From Pedococcus sp. 5OH_020 (GTDB lineage: Bacteria; Actinomycetota; Actinomycetes; Actinomycetales; Dermatophilaceae): a stretch of DNA of 64,000 nucleotides. The translations under genes and the position numbers were made by a program. The stretch is from contig NZ_JAPYZV010000005.1 in the NCBI RefSeq assembly GCF_027812955.1, positions 1 to 64,000 of the forward strand, read 5' to 3'. The notes under the pieces were generated by a model. That model did no database searches. It had not been told where the DNA came from and was given only the letters and a program-made list of their open reading frames with translations. Of the stretch, positions 51,745-60,717 are shown piece after piece; the first letter of the stretch is position 1; each line of letters begins with the position of its first letter.

Positions 51745-53406
51745 CTAGGGGCGTTCGGGACTCAGGACCACGCCGAGCTGCTCGAGCGACGGGTCCGAGT
51801 AGCCATGGAACTGATGCGGCGCATCGACATCCACCGGACGTTCTGCGGCGCCTCGCACGGTTGGGACGTTCGTCGTTCCCATCTCGTGCTCGAGGGCAGT
51901 GGACGCCAAGAAGAGCGAAGAGAAGGTCGCCGGCTCGCGCAGCGAGACGTTCAGGAGCTCCTCGATCTTCGCCAGCCGATAGCGCAGTGAGTTGTGATGG
52001 ATGCTGAGCGCGTCCGCGGCGGCATTCATGTTCTGGCTGTGCCTGAAGTAGGCGCTCAACCCTTCCAGTAGTGCTGGGCGGTCGACGAGCGGACGCAGGA
52101 AGTCGCGCGCCCAGACGCCCATGCGCTCCACACCGACTTCCGAGAACAGGCGCATGGCGAAGTCGAAGTCCTCATAGCCAAGTACCCGCGGCCCTCGGGG
52201 ACCGCGTTGCAGCGTCCGTATCGCCAGCCTTGCATCACCGTGCGACAGGGGTATCTCTCCAATACTCAGGGCGACCCGTCCGACGCCAATGAGGGTGTTC
52301 GGTATCGAAGGGGAGGCGACAACGGCCCGCTTCAACATCGCCGGTGAGCATTGCACCGCCACGACGAGGTGTCGCTCGCGGCGGCTGAGGAGGTGAGGGA
52401 TCGACGCATCTCGTAGGGCCTGCGCCAGGTCCTCGGCGGTTGCCTCGAGAGCCGGGGCTCCCCGGGCGGTCGGTGCAGCGCGAAGTGGCTTCAGGATGGC
52501 GATGCGGACCCCTTCGGCGACGTTGAGGCCGAAGCTGGCGGCCCGTCCGGCAAGATCTGGGTCGTCAGGTACCCTGCGTAACGCCAGGGCTTCTTCGAGA
52601 ACCGCCGCCTTGATCGCTCGTTCCTGCTGGCGTGCCACAAGAGTCATGCGGTAGCAGGCTTCGACAAGCGCCGCGGCAACGTGTACGGCGGCGGCGGAGT
52701 ACTGGTCCGGAAAATCCGAACGTCGACTCGTCACGATCAGCCAGCCGATGTACTCGCCGGGCCGGTCAGGATCGTGAATCTTGTCCGCAACACCCCTCCA
52801 GCCGTCGACGTCGAGCATCTGGCTGTCGGCCCCGGTCCGCGAGATCTCCTCGAACAGCAGGGATAGCGGGACCGGCCCGGTGGCGTGGAGCGACCGGCCC
52901 TGCTTGTCCACGAGAGCGACGTGCGCGTTACTGGCGCTGCGCAGTCGTCCCAGGAGGGCAGGGAGAGGTTCCGAAGCCGCCAGCGCCTGCGTCAGCGAGC
53001 GTTGGAGAGTCGCCAGACGTCGTGTGACGTTCTCGGCCGGCGCTCCTGCGGCCCGCGAGACGGCGAGCACGACGTCGGCCGGGTCGACCGTTCCACCCGC
53101 CTCGAGAACCGTGTGTCGCCCTGCCAGCCTCTGCAGCTCAGGCGTCGGCAGGGGAGACGGTGACGTCAGTACCAGAATGCGCTGGGGCTCGTCGGGCAAG
53201 CGCGACAACAAGGCCTGAAGCTCGTCCCCTTCTTCTCCGTTCGCCACGACCAGGATCACCTGCGGGTCCGGTGCGAGCGCGCGCCCCGCCCAGATGCTCG
53301 CACCGGCGACCGGCAGGGCGAGCGAGTCCTCTCGCTCCACCAGCACCTTGGCCTCCGGGCCGAGCTCGGTGAGAACCACGCCGAGGGAAGGGGGCATGAG
53401 CGTCAT
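51745..53406 (-). CDS. PucR-family transcriptional regulator (copy 2)
   Basis: 553-residue regulator of the PucR group: an N-terminal PucR-like domain (about 1-120), a middle GGDEF-like region, and the C-terminal helix-turn-helix FRHSQNMNAAADALSIHHNS then LRYRLAKIEELLNVSL. I choose the ATG at 53406; a TTG at 53451 is in frame. It diverges from DAO-2 (start 53691), with two palindromes between them, and converges on the NodB gene. A likely controller of the island. Confidence 0.88.
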   Translation of the reverse strand: MTLMPPSLGVVLTELGPEAKVLVEREDSLALPVAGASIWAGRALAPDPQVILVVANGEEGDELQALLSRLPDEPQRILVLTSPSPLPTPELQRLAGRHTVLEAGGTVDPADVVLAVSRAAGAPAENVTRRLATLQRSLTQALAASEPLPALLGRLRSASNAHVALVDKQGRSLHATGPVPLSLLFEEISRTGADSQMLDVDGWRGVADKIHDPDRPGEYIGWLIVTSRRSDFPDQYSAAAVHVAAALVEACYRMTLVARQQERAIKAAVLEEALALRRVPDDPDLAGRAASFGLNVAEGVRIAILKPLRAAPTARGAPALEATAEDLAQALRDASIPHLLSRRERHLVVAVQCSPAMLKRAVVASPSIPNTLIGVGRVALSIGEIPLSHGDARLAIRTLQRGPRGPRVLGYEDFDFAMRLFSEVGVERMGVWARDFLRPLVDRPALLEGLSAYFRHSQNMNAAADALSIHHNSLRYRLAKIEELLNVSLREPATFSSLFLASTALEHEMGTTNVPTVRGAAERPVDVDAPHQFHGYSDPSLEQLGVVLSPERP

Positions 53407-53488
53407 CAGGGTGTGCTTCCCGGACTGGGGTGGGGTTGAGGGATCCCACAACCCTAGGCGAACCGGCGTGTACCTGCTTAGGAGATGT

Positions 53489-53501
53489 CATAGTCACTAT
53501 G
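53489..53501. promoter_or_regulatory. Palindrome CATAGT-C-ACTATG
   Basis: A 6-bp perfect inverted repeat around one base, in the divergent region between the PucR-2 and DAO-2 genes, 83 bases from the regulator start and about 190 from the oxidase start. Confidence 0.5.
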
Positions 53502-53509
53502 GCGTACGG

Positions 53510-53524
53510 TTGTGAACTTCACAA
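53510..53524. promoter_or_regulatory. Palindrome TTGTGAA-C-TTCACAA
   Basis: A perfect 7-bp inverted repeat around one base, 8 bases from the previous palindrome. Two compact palindromes in one divergent region strongly suggest operators; PucR-2 is the obvious candidate binder. The short TTGTGAA arm also resembles a CRP-type half-site, but the spacing is wrong for that. Confidence 0.6.
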
Positions 53525-53690
53525 TGAGCTTGTGCGCGTTGGTGCGTAGCGTTCGAGCATGGCTCACTATCGGTGGCAAGGCGTTGACGACTGAACCGTC
53601 GCTCGGCGCCACCCACCGCGTGGGCGCCACACATCGCAGGGAGTACGGCGCTCGGGGCACAGGGGGCCGAACTGTGGGAAGGAAGCCTTG

Positions 53691-54908
53691 ATGAGCAGCG
53701 ATAGCGTTCTCGCGAACACCGACATCGTGGTGGTCGGTGCCGGTCTCTCTGGGTTGTGTACCGCGTGGGAGCTGCGTCAGCGTGGGTTCGGTGTGGTTGT
53801 GGTCGAACAGCGGTTCCCCGCATACGGCGCCTCTGGCCGCAACCCCGGCGCGCTGTGGCTTCAGACGAGGCGATCCGGCCTCGAGCTCGGCCTTGCCCGA
53901 CATGGGAAGAGGAAGTACGAGGAGTACGTCAGCATCGTCGGCGATGTCTTCGACTATCGCTGCGAAGGAGGCCTGTTCTTCTTCGAGACAGAAGAGCAGG
54001 GTGCGGTCCTGCAGTCCTACGTGCAGGACCGCCGCGCCGCCGGGCTGGAGATCGAGATGCTGGACCACGCCGCGGCGGCCAAGAAGTCGAGAGTCCTTCC
54101 ACGCAGTGCGATCGGCGCTGTCTTCTGCGCCGACGACGCGCAGGTGGACTCCTTGCAGTTCATCTCGGCGATCGAGGCAGCCTGTATCAGAGCCGGCGTC
54201 CGCGTGTTCCGCAACACTGCCGTCCTGACGACGCTGCGTGACCGTGACCAGGCGATCGGTGTCCGAACGGTGCGCGGTGATGTGCTCGCCTCGGGAGTCG
54301 TCTGGGCCACCGGGGCCTGGGCCAAGACCCTGATCTCTGAAGGCATCCACGTTCCGGTCCAGACGGTCCGCATCGGACAGCTCATGATGCAGCCGGTGGA
54401 GACTGGGACCACCCCACTGCTTCACGGCCCACAGGGTGTCCACGGAAGCGGTGCGCTGGTGGAGCTTGCGGACTTCGACCCGGAGGCGTTCGCGACGCCC
54501 CTGAGCGGAGAGGGCGACGGGGCCTACGAGTCGTACAACGACACCGCCATGCTGAACCGCGCCGGAGCGCTCTACGTCGGCCACAGCATTGACGGGCGCG
54601 GCTCTCTCAACCCGCACATCAGCCTGGCGTCGACGAACGTCATGGCGGCACTTGCCGCGGAGCGATATCCCTCGTACTCCGACCATGGCGTCACCGGCCT
54701 TTGGGCTGGGTTGGGCAGTGAGACCCCGGACCAGCTGCCCATCGTCGGTCGGATCGACTCGATCTATCTCAATGTGGGGCACGACTGGGGCGTCTCGAGT
54801 GCCCCCGCCTGCGCAGAGGTGCTCGCCGCGATCGTTGCAGGTGAGACGAACGAGTTCGGCGCTGCGCTTGCACCGGACCGCGCTGCGCTGCAAGGCGCCA
54901 CCGACTGA
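53691..54908 (+). CDS. DAO-family FAD oxidoreductase (copy 2)
   Basis: 405-residue amine/amino-acid oxidase-like flavoprotein. DIVVVGAGLSGLCTAWELRQ is the FAD motif, then YGASGRNPGALWLQTR, and GHDWGVSSAPACAEVLAAI near the C-terminus. A GGGAAGGAAG site precedes the ATG at 53691. It is related to DAO-1 at 45.2 kb but clearly different. The next genes (nitrilase, cupin, dehydrogenase) are co-directional. It is probably regulated by PucR-2. Confidence 0.9.
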   Translation: MSSDSVLANTDIVVVGAGLSGLCTAWELRQRGFGVVVVEQRFPAYGASGRNPGALWLQTRRSGLELGLARHGKRKYEEYVSIVGDVFDYRCEGGLFFFETEEQGAVLQSYVQDRRAAGLEIEMLDHAAAAKKSRVLPRSAIGAVFCADDAQVDSLQFISAIEAACIRAGVRVFRNTAVLTTLRDRDQAIGVRTVRGDVLASGVVWATGAWAKTLISEGIHVPVQTVRIGQLMMQPVETGTTPLLHGPQGVHGSGALVELADFDPEAFATPLSGEGDGAYESYNDTAMLNRAGALYVGHSIDGRGSLNPHISLASTNVMAALAAERYPSYSDHGVTGLWAGLGSETPDQLPIVGRIDSIYLNVGHDWGVSSAPACAEVLAAIVAGETNEFGAALAPDRAALQGATD

Positions 54909-55027
54909 CGAACACGGTGCGTCAGAAGAACTCCAAGCGGTGGGCCGGCCTGGCAGAAGGTGACCAATGTGCCGCCGGCCTCTCCGCGGCTAGCGTCAAC
55001 ACCGCTAGTCCGCCGAAAGGAAACAAG

Positions 55028-55921
55028 ATGTCGTCGTTGACAGTCGCCTCGGTCCAGCTCGGGCTTCGACCCGAGAAGTCCGTGGCGGGGTTTCTCGCCC
55101 ACCTGGAGTCGCTCGTTCAGGCCAGTGTCGAGCGAGGTGCAGAGCTGGTGCTCTTTCCGGAGCTGGCGAGTACCGGCCTCCTCGGCGCCATCGAGGACCA
55201 CGAGGTGACGACGCGGACCATCACGTCGGACTACTGGCGGGTGCTGCCACAGCACATGGAGGCCATCACCACGAGGCTCTCGGAGCTGGCCGAACAGTAT
55301 GGTGTGGTGCTTGTGGGCGGAAGCCACAACCGCGTTGCCTCCGACGGCACTCTCCGAAACACGGCGGTTGTCGCTCACCCTGACGGCCGAGTGGAAACCC
55401 AGGACAAGACGCACCTGACGCCTCAGGAGCATGACTTGGGTGCGCGCGGTGGAGACGACCTCCTGATCACCACGATCGGGCCGTTCACCGCCGGAGTGTT
55501 GATCTGCGCAGACATCCAGTACCCCGAGCTCGCGCGCTTCCTCGTCCGCAAGGGCGTCGACCTCCTCCTCTGCCCTTCACTGACGTGGAACCGTCGGGGC
55601 GTTCACCGGGTTCGCACGGGTTGTCAGGCGCGCGCCATAGAGAACCAGCTGTACGTCGTGATGTCACCGCTGGTGGGAAACAACGGCCTACCGACGGATG
55701 CGCCGATGTACGCGGTTGGGCGTGCACTAGTCGCTGGCCCGGTCGACAGGACCATCGGCGTCAACGACGGGCTTCTGGCGTTCGCCGAGAGCGACGAGGA
55801 ACAGATCGTCCTCGTGACCCTGGACCATGATCTGTTGATGGCGTCGCGCGCCAGACCAGAGGCGCCGGGACTCGCCCTGCGTCGCCTCGACTTCTTCGCC
55901 GAGCTGGCGTCGCGCAGCTGA
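55028..55921 (+). CDS. Carbon-nitrogen hydrolase (nitrilase superfamily)
   Basis: 297-residue nitrilase-fold amidase. The Glu-Lys-Cys triad is visible: Glu in LVLFPELAST, Lys in QDKTHLTPQE, Cys in VLICADIQYPE. The last pattern is typical of aliphatic amidase or omega-amidase-like enzymes; N-carbamoyl compounds or amides are candidates. I choose the ATG at 55028, preceded by AAAGGAAAC; the frame is open to 54917. It would release ammonia and a carboxylic acid from an amide. Confidence 0.9.
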   Translation: MSSLTVASVQLGLRPEKSVAGFLAHLESLVQASVERGAELVLFPELASTGLLGAIEDHEVTTRTITSDYWRVLPQHMEAITTRLSELAEQYGVVLVGGSHNRVASDGTLRNTAVVAHPDGRVETQDKTHLTPQEHDLGARGGDDLLITTIGPFTAGVLICADIQYPELARFLVRKGVDLLLCPSLTWNRRGVHRVRTGCQARAIENQLYVVMSPLVGNNGLPTDAPMYAVGRALVAGPVDRTIGVNDGLLAFAESDEEQIVLVTLDHDLLMASRARPEAPGLALRRLDFFAELASRS

Positions 55922-55968
55922 GTCGCCGACGCCGGTCGCAGCAACCCCCACCTAACCCGGAGCATCCC

Positions 55969-56325
55969 ATGACCGCGCCTGTCTCCCTGCCCACCTACAA
56001 CCAAGACAACGACAAGCCCTTCGGGCCGGCCTCGATCGAGCACGCCACTGCGGGCTGTGGGCTCGATGCGCTCGGGACCTACTTCATGGAGTTCCACGCC
56101 GACGGCCACAGCGAACCCTGGACCGTCCAGTACGAGGAGACCATCTACGTGATCGAGGGCCGTGCGCGCCTTCTGGTGCATGAGGAGGGCGGCGTTCGCA
56201 AGGTGGTCGCCAACGCCGGTGGCCTGATCGCGATCCCGAAGGGCACCACCGTGCAGTACGGCGCTCTGGTGGGCAGCCGGTTCCTCTTGTCGATCTCGCC
56301 AGTGAACTGGCGGGACCAGGCATGA
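55969..56325 (+). CDS. Cupin-domain protein (EutQ-like)
   Basis: 118-residue single-domain cupin. TVQYEETIYVIEGRARLLVH matches cupin motif 1 with EutQ-like features, and AIPKGTTVQYGALVGSRFLL motif 2. Metal ligands are not obvious, and this group is often metal-poor. Its stop overlaps the dehydrogenase start (ATGA), so they are coupled. Function unknown; a small-molecule or sugar-acid role is likely. Confidence 0.82.
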   Translation: MTAPVSLPTYNQDNDKPFGPASIEHATAGCGLDALGTYFMEFHADGHSEPWTVQYEETIYVIEGRARLLVHEEGGVRKVVANAGGLIAIPKGTTVQYGALVGSRFLLSISPVNWRDQA

Positions 56326-57383
56326 GCACGACGTACACCATCGACGTCATCGCTGGAGATGGCATCGGGCAGGAGGTCATGCCGGCCGCGATCGAGTGCA
56401 TCGACGCACTCGCCGGTGTGAACGACTTCGCGATCACGTGGAGAGAACGGGACTGGGGCTCCCAGCGCTACCTTGACGTGGGGGAGATGATGCCGAAGAA
56501 CGGCATCGAGGAGCTGGCCGACGGCGACGGCATCTTCCTCGGTGCGGTAGGGATGCCCGGCATCCCCGACCACGTGACCCTCTGGGGTCTGCTGATCCCC
56601 ATCCGGCGTGAGTTCATGCAGTACGTCAACCTTCGCCCCGTGCGCTGCCTCCCCGGCGTCCGGCCGCGAGTTCTGGGGGCAGGCGACCTGGATGCCGTCA
56701 TCGTCCGCGAGAATGTCGAAGGGGAGTACTCGGAGATCGGTGGGCGTGCGTATCGTGGGCGCCCTGAGGAAGTGGCGATCCAGCAGGCGTTGTTCACCCG
56801 CGCCGGCATCGAGCGCGTCGCGGGCTTCGCAGCGCGGCTTGCGGAGCGTCGCTCGGGACGAGTCACGTCCGCGACCAAGTCCAACGGGATCATCCACTCG
56901 ATGCCGTTCTGGGACGAGGTTGTGGACGGTGTTCTGGCCGAACACCCGGGCGTGACTCACGAACATGTGCTGATCGATGCACTCGCGGCGCGGGCGGTGC
57001 TCAAACCTGCATCCTTGGACGTTGTCGTGGCTTCGAACCTCTTCGGAGACATTCTCTCGGATCTTCTTGCGGCGGTGGCAGGGTCGATCGGCGTCGCGCC
57101 GTCTGCGAACCTGAACCCCGAGCGCGACTTTCCCTCCATGTTCGAGCCGGTCCATGGCTCGGCTCCGGATATCGCCGGACGCGGGATCGCCAATCCCGTC
57201 GGTCAGATGTGGGCTGGCGCCATGATGCTCGAGCACCTTGGGCAGGAGAAGGCTGCGGCGACCCTGGTGAGCGCCTTCGAGGGCGCATTGACCGCTGGCG
57301 TTCGCACGGCTGACCTCGGAGGCAGCGCCACCACCCGGGAGTTCACGGCCGAGGTCAAAGCCCGACTTGTCCACGGCCAGTAA
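56322..57383 (+). CDS. Tartrate/D-malate dehydrogenase-like protein (IMDH/ICDH family)
   Basis: 353-residue NAD-dependent beta-decarboxylating dehydrogenase. GAVGMPGIPDHVTLWGLLIP then IRREFMQYVNLRPVR is typical of the TtuC/D-malate dehydrogenase subgroup. The metal and catalytic residues lie in ATKSNGIIHSMPFWDEV and SNLFGDILSDL, and EPVHGSAPDIAGRGIANPVG is the family signature. It likely oxidises a hydroxy-diacid such as tartrate or D-malate. Confidence 0.92.
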   Translation: MSTTYTIDVIAGDGIGQEVMPAAIECIDALAGVNDFAITWRERDWGSQRYLDVGEMMPKNGIEELADGDGIFLGAVGMPGIPDHVTLWGLLIPIRREFMQYVNLRPVRCLPGVRPRVLGAGDLDAVIVRENVEGEYSEIGGRAYRGRPEEVAIQQALFTRAGIERVAGFAARLAERRSGRVTSATKSNGIIHSMPFWDEVVDGVLAEHPGVTHEHVLIDALAARAVLKPASLDVVVASNLFGDILSDLLAAVAGSIGVAPSANLNPERDFPSMFEPVHGSAPDIAGRGIANPVGQMWAGAMMLEHLGQEKAAATLVSAFEGALTAGVRTADLGGSATTREFTAEVKARLVHGQ

Positions 57384-57443
57384 AGAGGCGCCAGACGCTC
57401 CCTTCTGCCTGGGACCGATCCTGCCCCCGGGCGGCGGTTTGCG

Positions 57444-57772
57444 TCAGGGACCTGATTGGGGCCGGATCACCTCCTCGACCCACCGAAGGGCTGCCACGGC
57501 CGTCGGAAAGCCGCAGGTCGTGATCGCCTCCAGGGCCACGGCGCGCGCAGCTCCTCGACGGTGACCCCTTGGTCGAGCGCCTTCCGCACATTGGACCGTA
57601 CGGCGCCCGGCGACTGCGCGCCTACCGCAAGGGCGAGCTTCACGAGTCGATCCGTCCGGTCGTCGAACGGAGTCTGTTCCCTGATGACGCGAGCCAGTGC
57701 ACCTTGTGCCTTCGCCACGTCGGCGAAGCGCTCCTGGAACTCGACGTAGATCTCTGGCAGGTAGTCGTCCAT
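57444..57772 (-). pseudogene. Carboxymuconolactone-decarboxylase-like protein, frameshifted
   Basis: A CMD/AhpD-family gene with one break. From ATG 57772, DDYLPEIYVEFQERFADVAK then TDRLVKLALAVGAQSPGAVR, GVTVEELR matches the family. The frame then leaves the homology within a GCGCGC run at 57540-57548; two bases later the correct continuation VALEAITTCGFPTAVAAL is present in another frame and stops at 57444-57446. Removing one GC pair restores a 108-residue protein. GAGGGAG lies before the start. Either a natural slippage mutation or a sequencing error. Likely role when intact: a small oxidoreductase or decarboxylase linked to diacid degradation. Confidence 0.7.
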
Positions 57773-58030
57773 GACTGCTCCCTCGGCAGTAGGAGGTGCG
57801 TAGGAGTATGACACCGGCAAGATGTTCGCGACGACAACCGACGTGCGCGACAAACCGATGGTCACGCTGAAGTGCGAGCCTGAGTACGGCGTGGCTCTGC
57901 GGCAGGTGACCGGCTGGGGACCGGAGTTGGCAACTTCACGACGCACGCCCGGAAGTCTGGAAACACCGGCAGTGCACGTCGATGGCCGCCGCCGTAGCGT
58001 GCCTTCTCACGACGCAGCGAGAGGCCACCG
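57773..58030. other. Intergenic region before CocE-2
   Basis: 258 bases between divergent CMD-like and CocE-2 genes. I see no gene and no clear palindrome. Confidence 0.3.
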
Positions 58031-59677
58031 ATGGGAAGCGTGACCATAGAGTACGACGTGCCGGTTCGCATGCGGGACGGCGTGACGCTGAGGGCGGACG
58101 TGTACCGGCCCCACGGGGACGGTCCGTGGCCGGTGATCGTCGCGCGGACTCCGTACAACAAGAACGACGTTCCTGAGCTGGAGTTCCTGGATCCGGTGCT
58201 GGCGGCTCGGCGCGGCTTCGTCGCGGTGGTGCAGGACGTGCGCGGACGTTTCGCCTCAGAGGGCGAGTTCGTGCCCTTCGTCCATGAGGCGACCGATGGA
58301 GCCGACACTGTCGAGTGGGCCGCCACCCTGCCGGGTTCGAGCGGGTCAGTGGGGATGTGGGGGCTGAGCTACCTGGGAAACGTGCAGTGGCAGGCCGCGG
58401 GCCAGCAGCCCGCTGCACTCAAAGCCATCGCACCCGAGCGGACCTTCCGAGAGGCCGACGCCGGTATCGCGTCTCGCAGCGGTGCGCACGAGCTCGGTCT
58501 GGCCCGCAGCTGGGCCATCATGATGGGTTTCGACCTTCTCCAGCGGCGGTATGCCGACGATCCGGATGAGCTGAAGAAGCGCGTGGCCAGCCTTGCTGCG
58601 GAGGCGGACGGCATCCCCGGACCGACCTACCGGGAGCTGCCGACCGGCACCGACCCGGTCATCGCACGCTATGACCTGCGCAGCTTGGCGGCTCCGGAGT
58701 CGGTTACGGCCGCTGAGGTTCCTGGTCATCAGGAGAACGTGACGGTGCCGAGCCTTCACCTGGCGGGCTGGTACGACCTGTTCCTCCAGCCGACGATAGA
58801 CAACTACTCAGCGGCCGTGCAGAGGACCCCCGCGAAACTCGTCGTGGGCCCGTGGAACCACTTCGGTCAGACGTCCCTGCAAGGTGACATCAACTTCGGG
58901 CTCGCGGGCGACGGCTACGCCATCGACTACGAGACGTCCATCCTCGACCTCACCTTCGACTGGCTTCACTCGTGGCTGGTGGAAGGAAAGGCGCCGCAGG
59001 ATGAGCCGCCGGTGAAGATCTACGTCATGGGTGCCAACGAATGGCGTTCGGAGCCCGAGTGGCCGCTGAGCCGAGCCGTCGACACGCGCTTCTTCCTGGC
59101 CGGCGACAGTGACCTCGCCTCCGAGGATGAGCTGCCGGCGTCAAACCTCAGGTTCACGTATGACCCGGAGAACCCGGTGCCGACGGTGGGGGGTGCCATG
59201 CCGCATCCGCAGCCGGGATCCTTGGACCAGCGCCTCGTCGAGGAGCGTGCGGACGTGCTGGTGTTCACGACTGACCCCCTGACGGAGGATATCGAGGTCA
59301 CCGGCCGGGTCACCGCCACCTTGACGGCGGCAACCGACGGCCCGACGACTGACTGGGTGGTGCGGCTTTGTGACGTCCACCCCGATGGTGGCTCGTTCAA
59401 CGTCGTGGACGGAATCAGCCGGGTGCAGACCATTCCCGGCGAAGCCACCACGGTGGAGGTCGACCTTTGGTCCACCAGCATGCTGTTCAAGAAGGGCCAC
59501 CGCATCCGCGTCCAGGTCACCTCCAGCTGCTTTCCGCGCTGGGACCGTAACCCGAACACCGCAGACGGCCTGGTGAACGGCGAGCTGAGGCCTGCAGCCC
59601 AGACGGTCCACGTCGGGGGCCGAGCATCGTTCGTGACCCTTCCCATCGTGTTCCGTGGGAGCCACGACCAAGGGTAG
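58031..59677 (+). CDS. CocE/NonD-family hydrolase (copy 2)
   Basis: 548-residue paralogue of CocE-1. RMRDGVTLRADVYRPHG at the start, the nucleophile in GMWGLSYLGNVQWQAAG (compare GMWGMSYLGNAQWQAAS in copy 1), and VQVTSSCFPRWDRNPNT at the end. The ATG at 58031 follows GAGAGG. It converges with a LysR gene, only 4 bases between stops. The two CocE genes flank the amine/acid island, suggesting a duplicated first hydrolytic step for related substrates. Confidence 0.9.
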   Translation: MGSVTIEYDVPVRMRDGVTLRADVYRPHGDGPWPVIVARTPYNKNDVPELEFLDPVLAARRGFVAVVQDVRGRFASEGEFVPFVHEATDGADTVEWAATLPGSSGSVGMWGLSYLGNVQWQAAGQQPAALKAIAPERTFREADAGIASRSGAHELGLARSWAIMMGFDLLQRRYADDPDELKKRVASLAAEADGIPGPTYRELPTGTDPVIARYDLRSLAAPESVTAAEVPGHQENVTVPSLHLAGWYDLFLQPTIDNYSAAVQRTPAKLVVGPWNHFGQTSLQGDINFGLAGDGYAIDYETSILDLTFDWLHSWLVEGKAPQDEPPVKIYVMGANEWRSEPEWPLSRAVDTRFFLAGDSDLASEDELPASNLRFTYDPENPVPTVGGAMPHPQPGSLDQRLVEERADVLVFTTDPLTEDIEVTGRVTATLTAATDGPTTDWVVRLCDVHPDGGSFNVVDGISRVQTIPGEATTVEVDLWSTSMLFKKGHRIRVQVTSSCFPRWDRNPNTADGLVNGELRPAAQTVHVGGRASFVTLPIVFRGSHDQG

Positions 59678-59681
59678 AACG

Positions 59682-60581
59682 CTACTCGACCCCGGGAGGC
59701 CGGACCGCCTCTCCGTACCGCGTGATGCAGAAGGTGCTGAGCCGTCCTGCCAGCCCGGCGATGACCGCTGCGCCGTGGTGGCCCGTCGACCACGCGGCGT
59801 ACAACCTGATGTGCACAGCACCGTGCGGCCCGTCGACGGCCACGGGGTGCAGCCCGAACCGGACGTCGTCGGACACCACGGCGACGCCGCGACCTGACGC
59901 GGCAACGGCCTGCGCTACCTCGGCCGTTCCGAACTCATGGAGGGTGCGGTAGCCGAGGCCTGCCGCGGCCACCGCCTGGTCGAGGGCCCGCCGGGGGTGG
60001 AACTCGCGGCTCTGGGTGAGCAGTGCCTCTCCGACGAGCTCGTTGACGTCGGCGCGGGCCCGGTCGGCCCAAGGATGCGTCGTCGGGACGTAGGCCCAGA
60101 CAGGCAGGTCGGCGAGCGCGACGCCCGTGAGGGGTTCGGGTGGCGGGGTGGTGCCGATCGCGAGGTCGGCGCCCCGCCCGAGCGTGCCGTAGACCGACGC
60201 GGGCACTTCCTGCCAGACGGTCGGCATCGGGTCGTCGCGCTCGAGAGTCGCGAGGAAGGGTGCCACGACGTCGGTCAGCGTCGTCCCTGGAGCCGCGATC
60301 GTGAGGCGGAGCATCCGCCCGGCGGCGATGGCCGCTGCGGTCTCGACCGCCGCGTCCGCCTCCGCCACAACGCCGCGGGCCACGGGAAGGAACTCACGTC
60401 CCGCCGCACTGAGCCGCAGCCGCCCGTCCTCACGCACGAAGAGCTCAAGCCTCAGGTCGCGCTCCAGCTGCCGGAGCTGGCGCGAGAGGGAGGGCTGCGT
60501 CACGTGGACGTCGCGGGCCGCTGCGGTGACCGAGCCGGCATCGGCCACCGCGAGGAGGTACCGCAGGGTTCGCAGTTCCAT
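59682..60581 (-). CDS. LysR-family transcriptional regulator
   Basis: 299-residue LysR regulator. MELRTLRYLLAVADAGSVTA then AARDVHVTQPSLSRQLRQLE is the helix-turn-helix. The C-terminal effector domain is more divergent. I choose the ATG at 60581; the frame is open to 60632. It diverges from gabT, and a pair of direct repeats lies in the 136-base intergenic region. It probably activates gabT-gabD in response to GABA or an intermediate. Confidence 0.9.
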   Translation of the reverse strand: MELRTLRYLLAVADAGSVTAAARDVHVTQPSLSRQLRQLERDLRLELFVREDGRLRLSAAGREFLPVARGVVAEADAAVETAAAIAAGRMLRLTIAAPGTTLTDVVAPFLATLERDDPMPTVWQEVPASVYGTLGRGADLAIGTTPPPEPLTGVALADLPVWAYVPTTHPWADRARADVNELVGEALLTQSREFHPRRALDQAVAAAGLGYRTLHEFGTAEVAQAVAASGRGVAVVSDDVRFGLHPVAVDGPHGAVHIRLYAAWSTGHHGAAVIAGLAGRLSTFCITRYGEAVRPPGVE

Positions 60582-60596
60582 CGATATGCCCCCAAG

Positions 60597-60637
60597 GCAT
60601 GACATCGGTTCAACACAAGTATTGGACAGCATGACAT
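60597..60637. promoter_or_regulatory. Direct repeat GCATGACAT x2, candidate LysR sites
   Basis: GCATGACAT occurs at 60597-60605 and 60629-60637. The 32-base spacing is close to three DNA turns. It lies between the divergent LysR and gabT genes, the usual place of LysR binding. No typical T-N11-A box is more convincing. Confidence 0.5.
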
Positions 60638-60717
60638 GGCTGGATCAGGCTGGGTGCACTCGGCCAGGCCGCAGCCCGTCCGCCCGCAGCCCGTCCCGCC
60701 GGCCTCAGGAGAAACTC

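Noticed and set aside
53478-54893. 471-residue minus-strand open frame
   Set aside because: Antisense to DAO-2, which has the FAD motif and a proper ribosome binding site. No recognisable domain in the antisense product.
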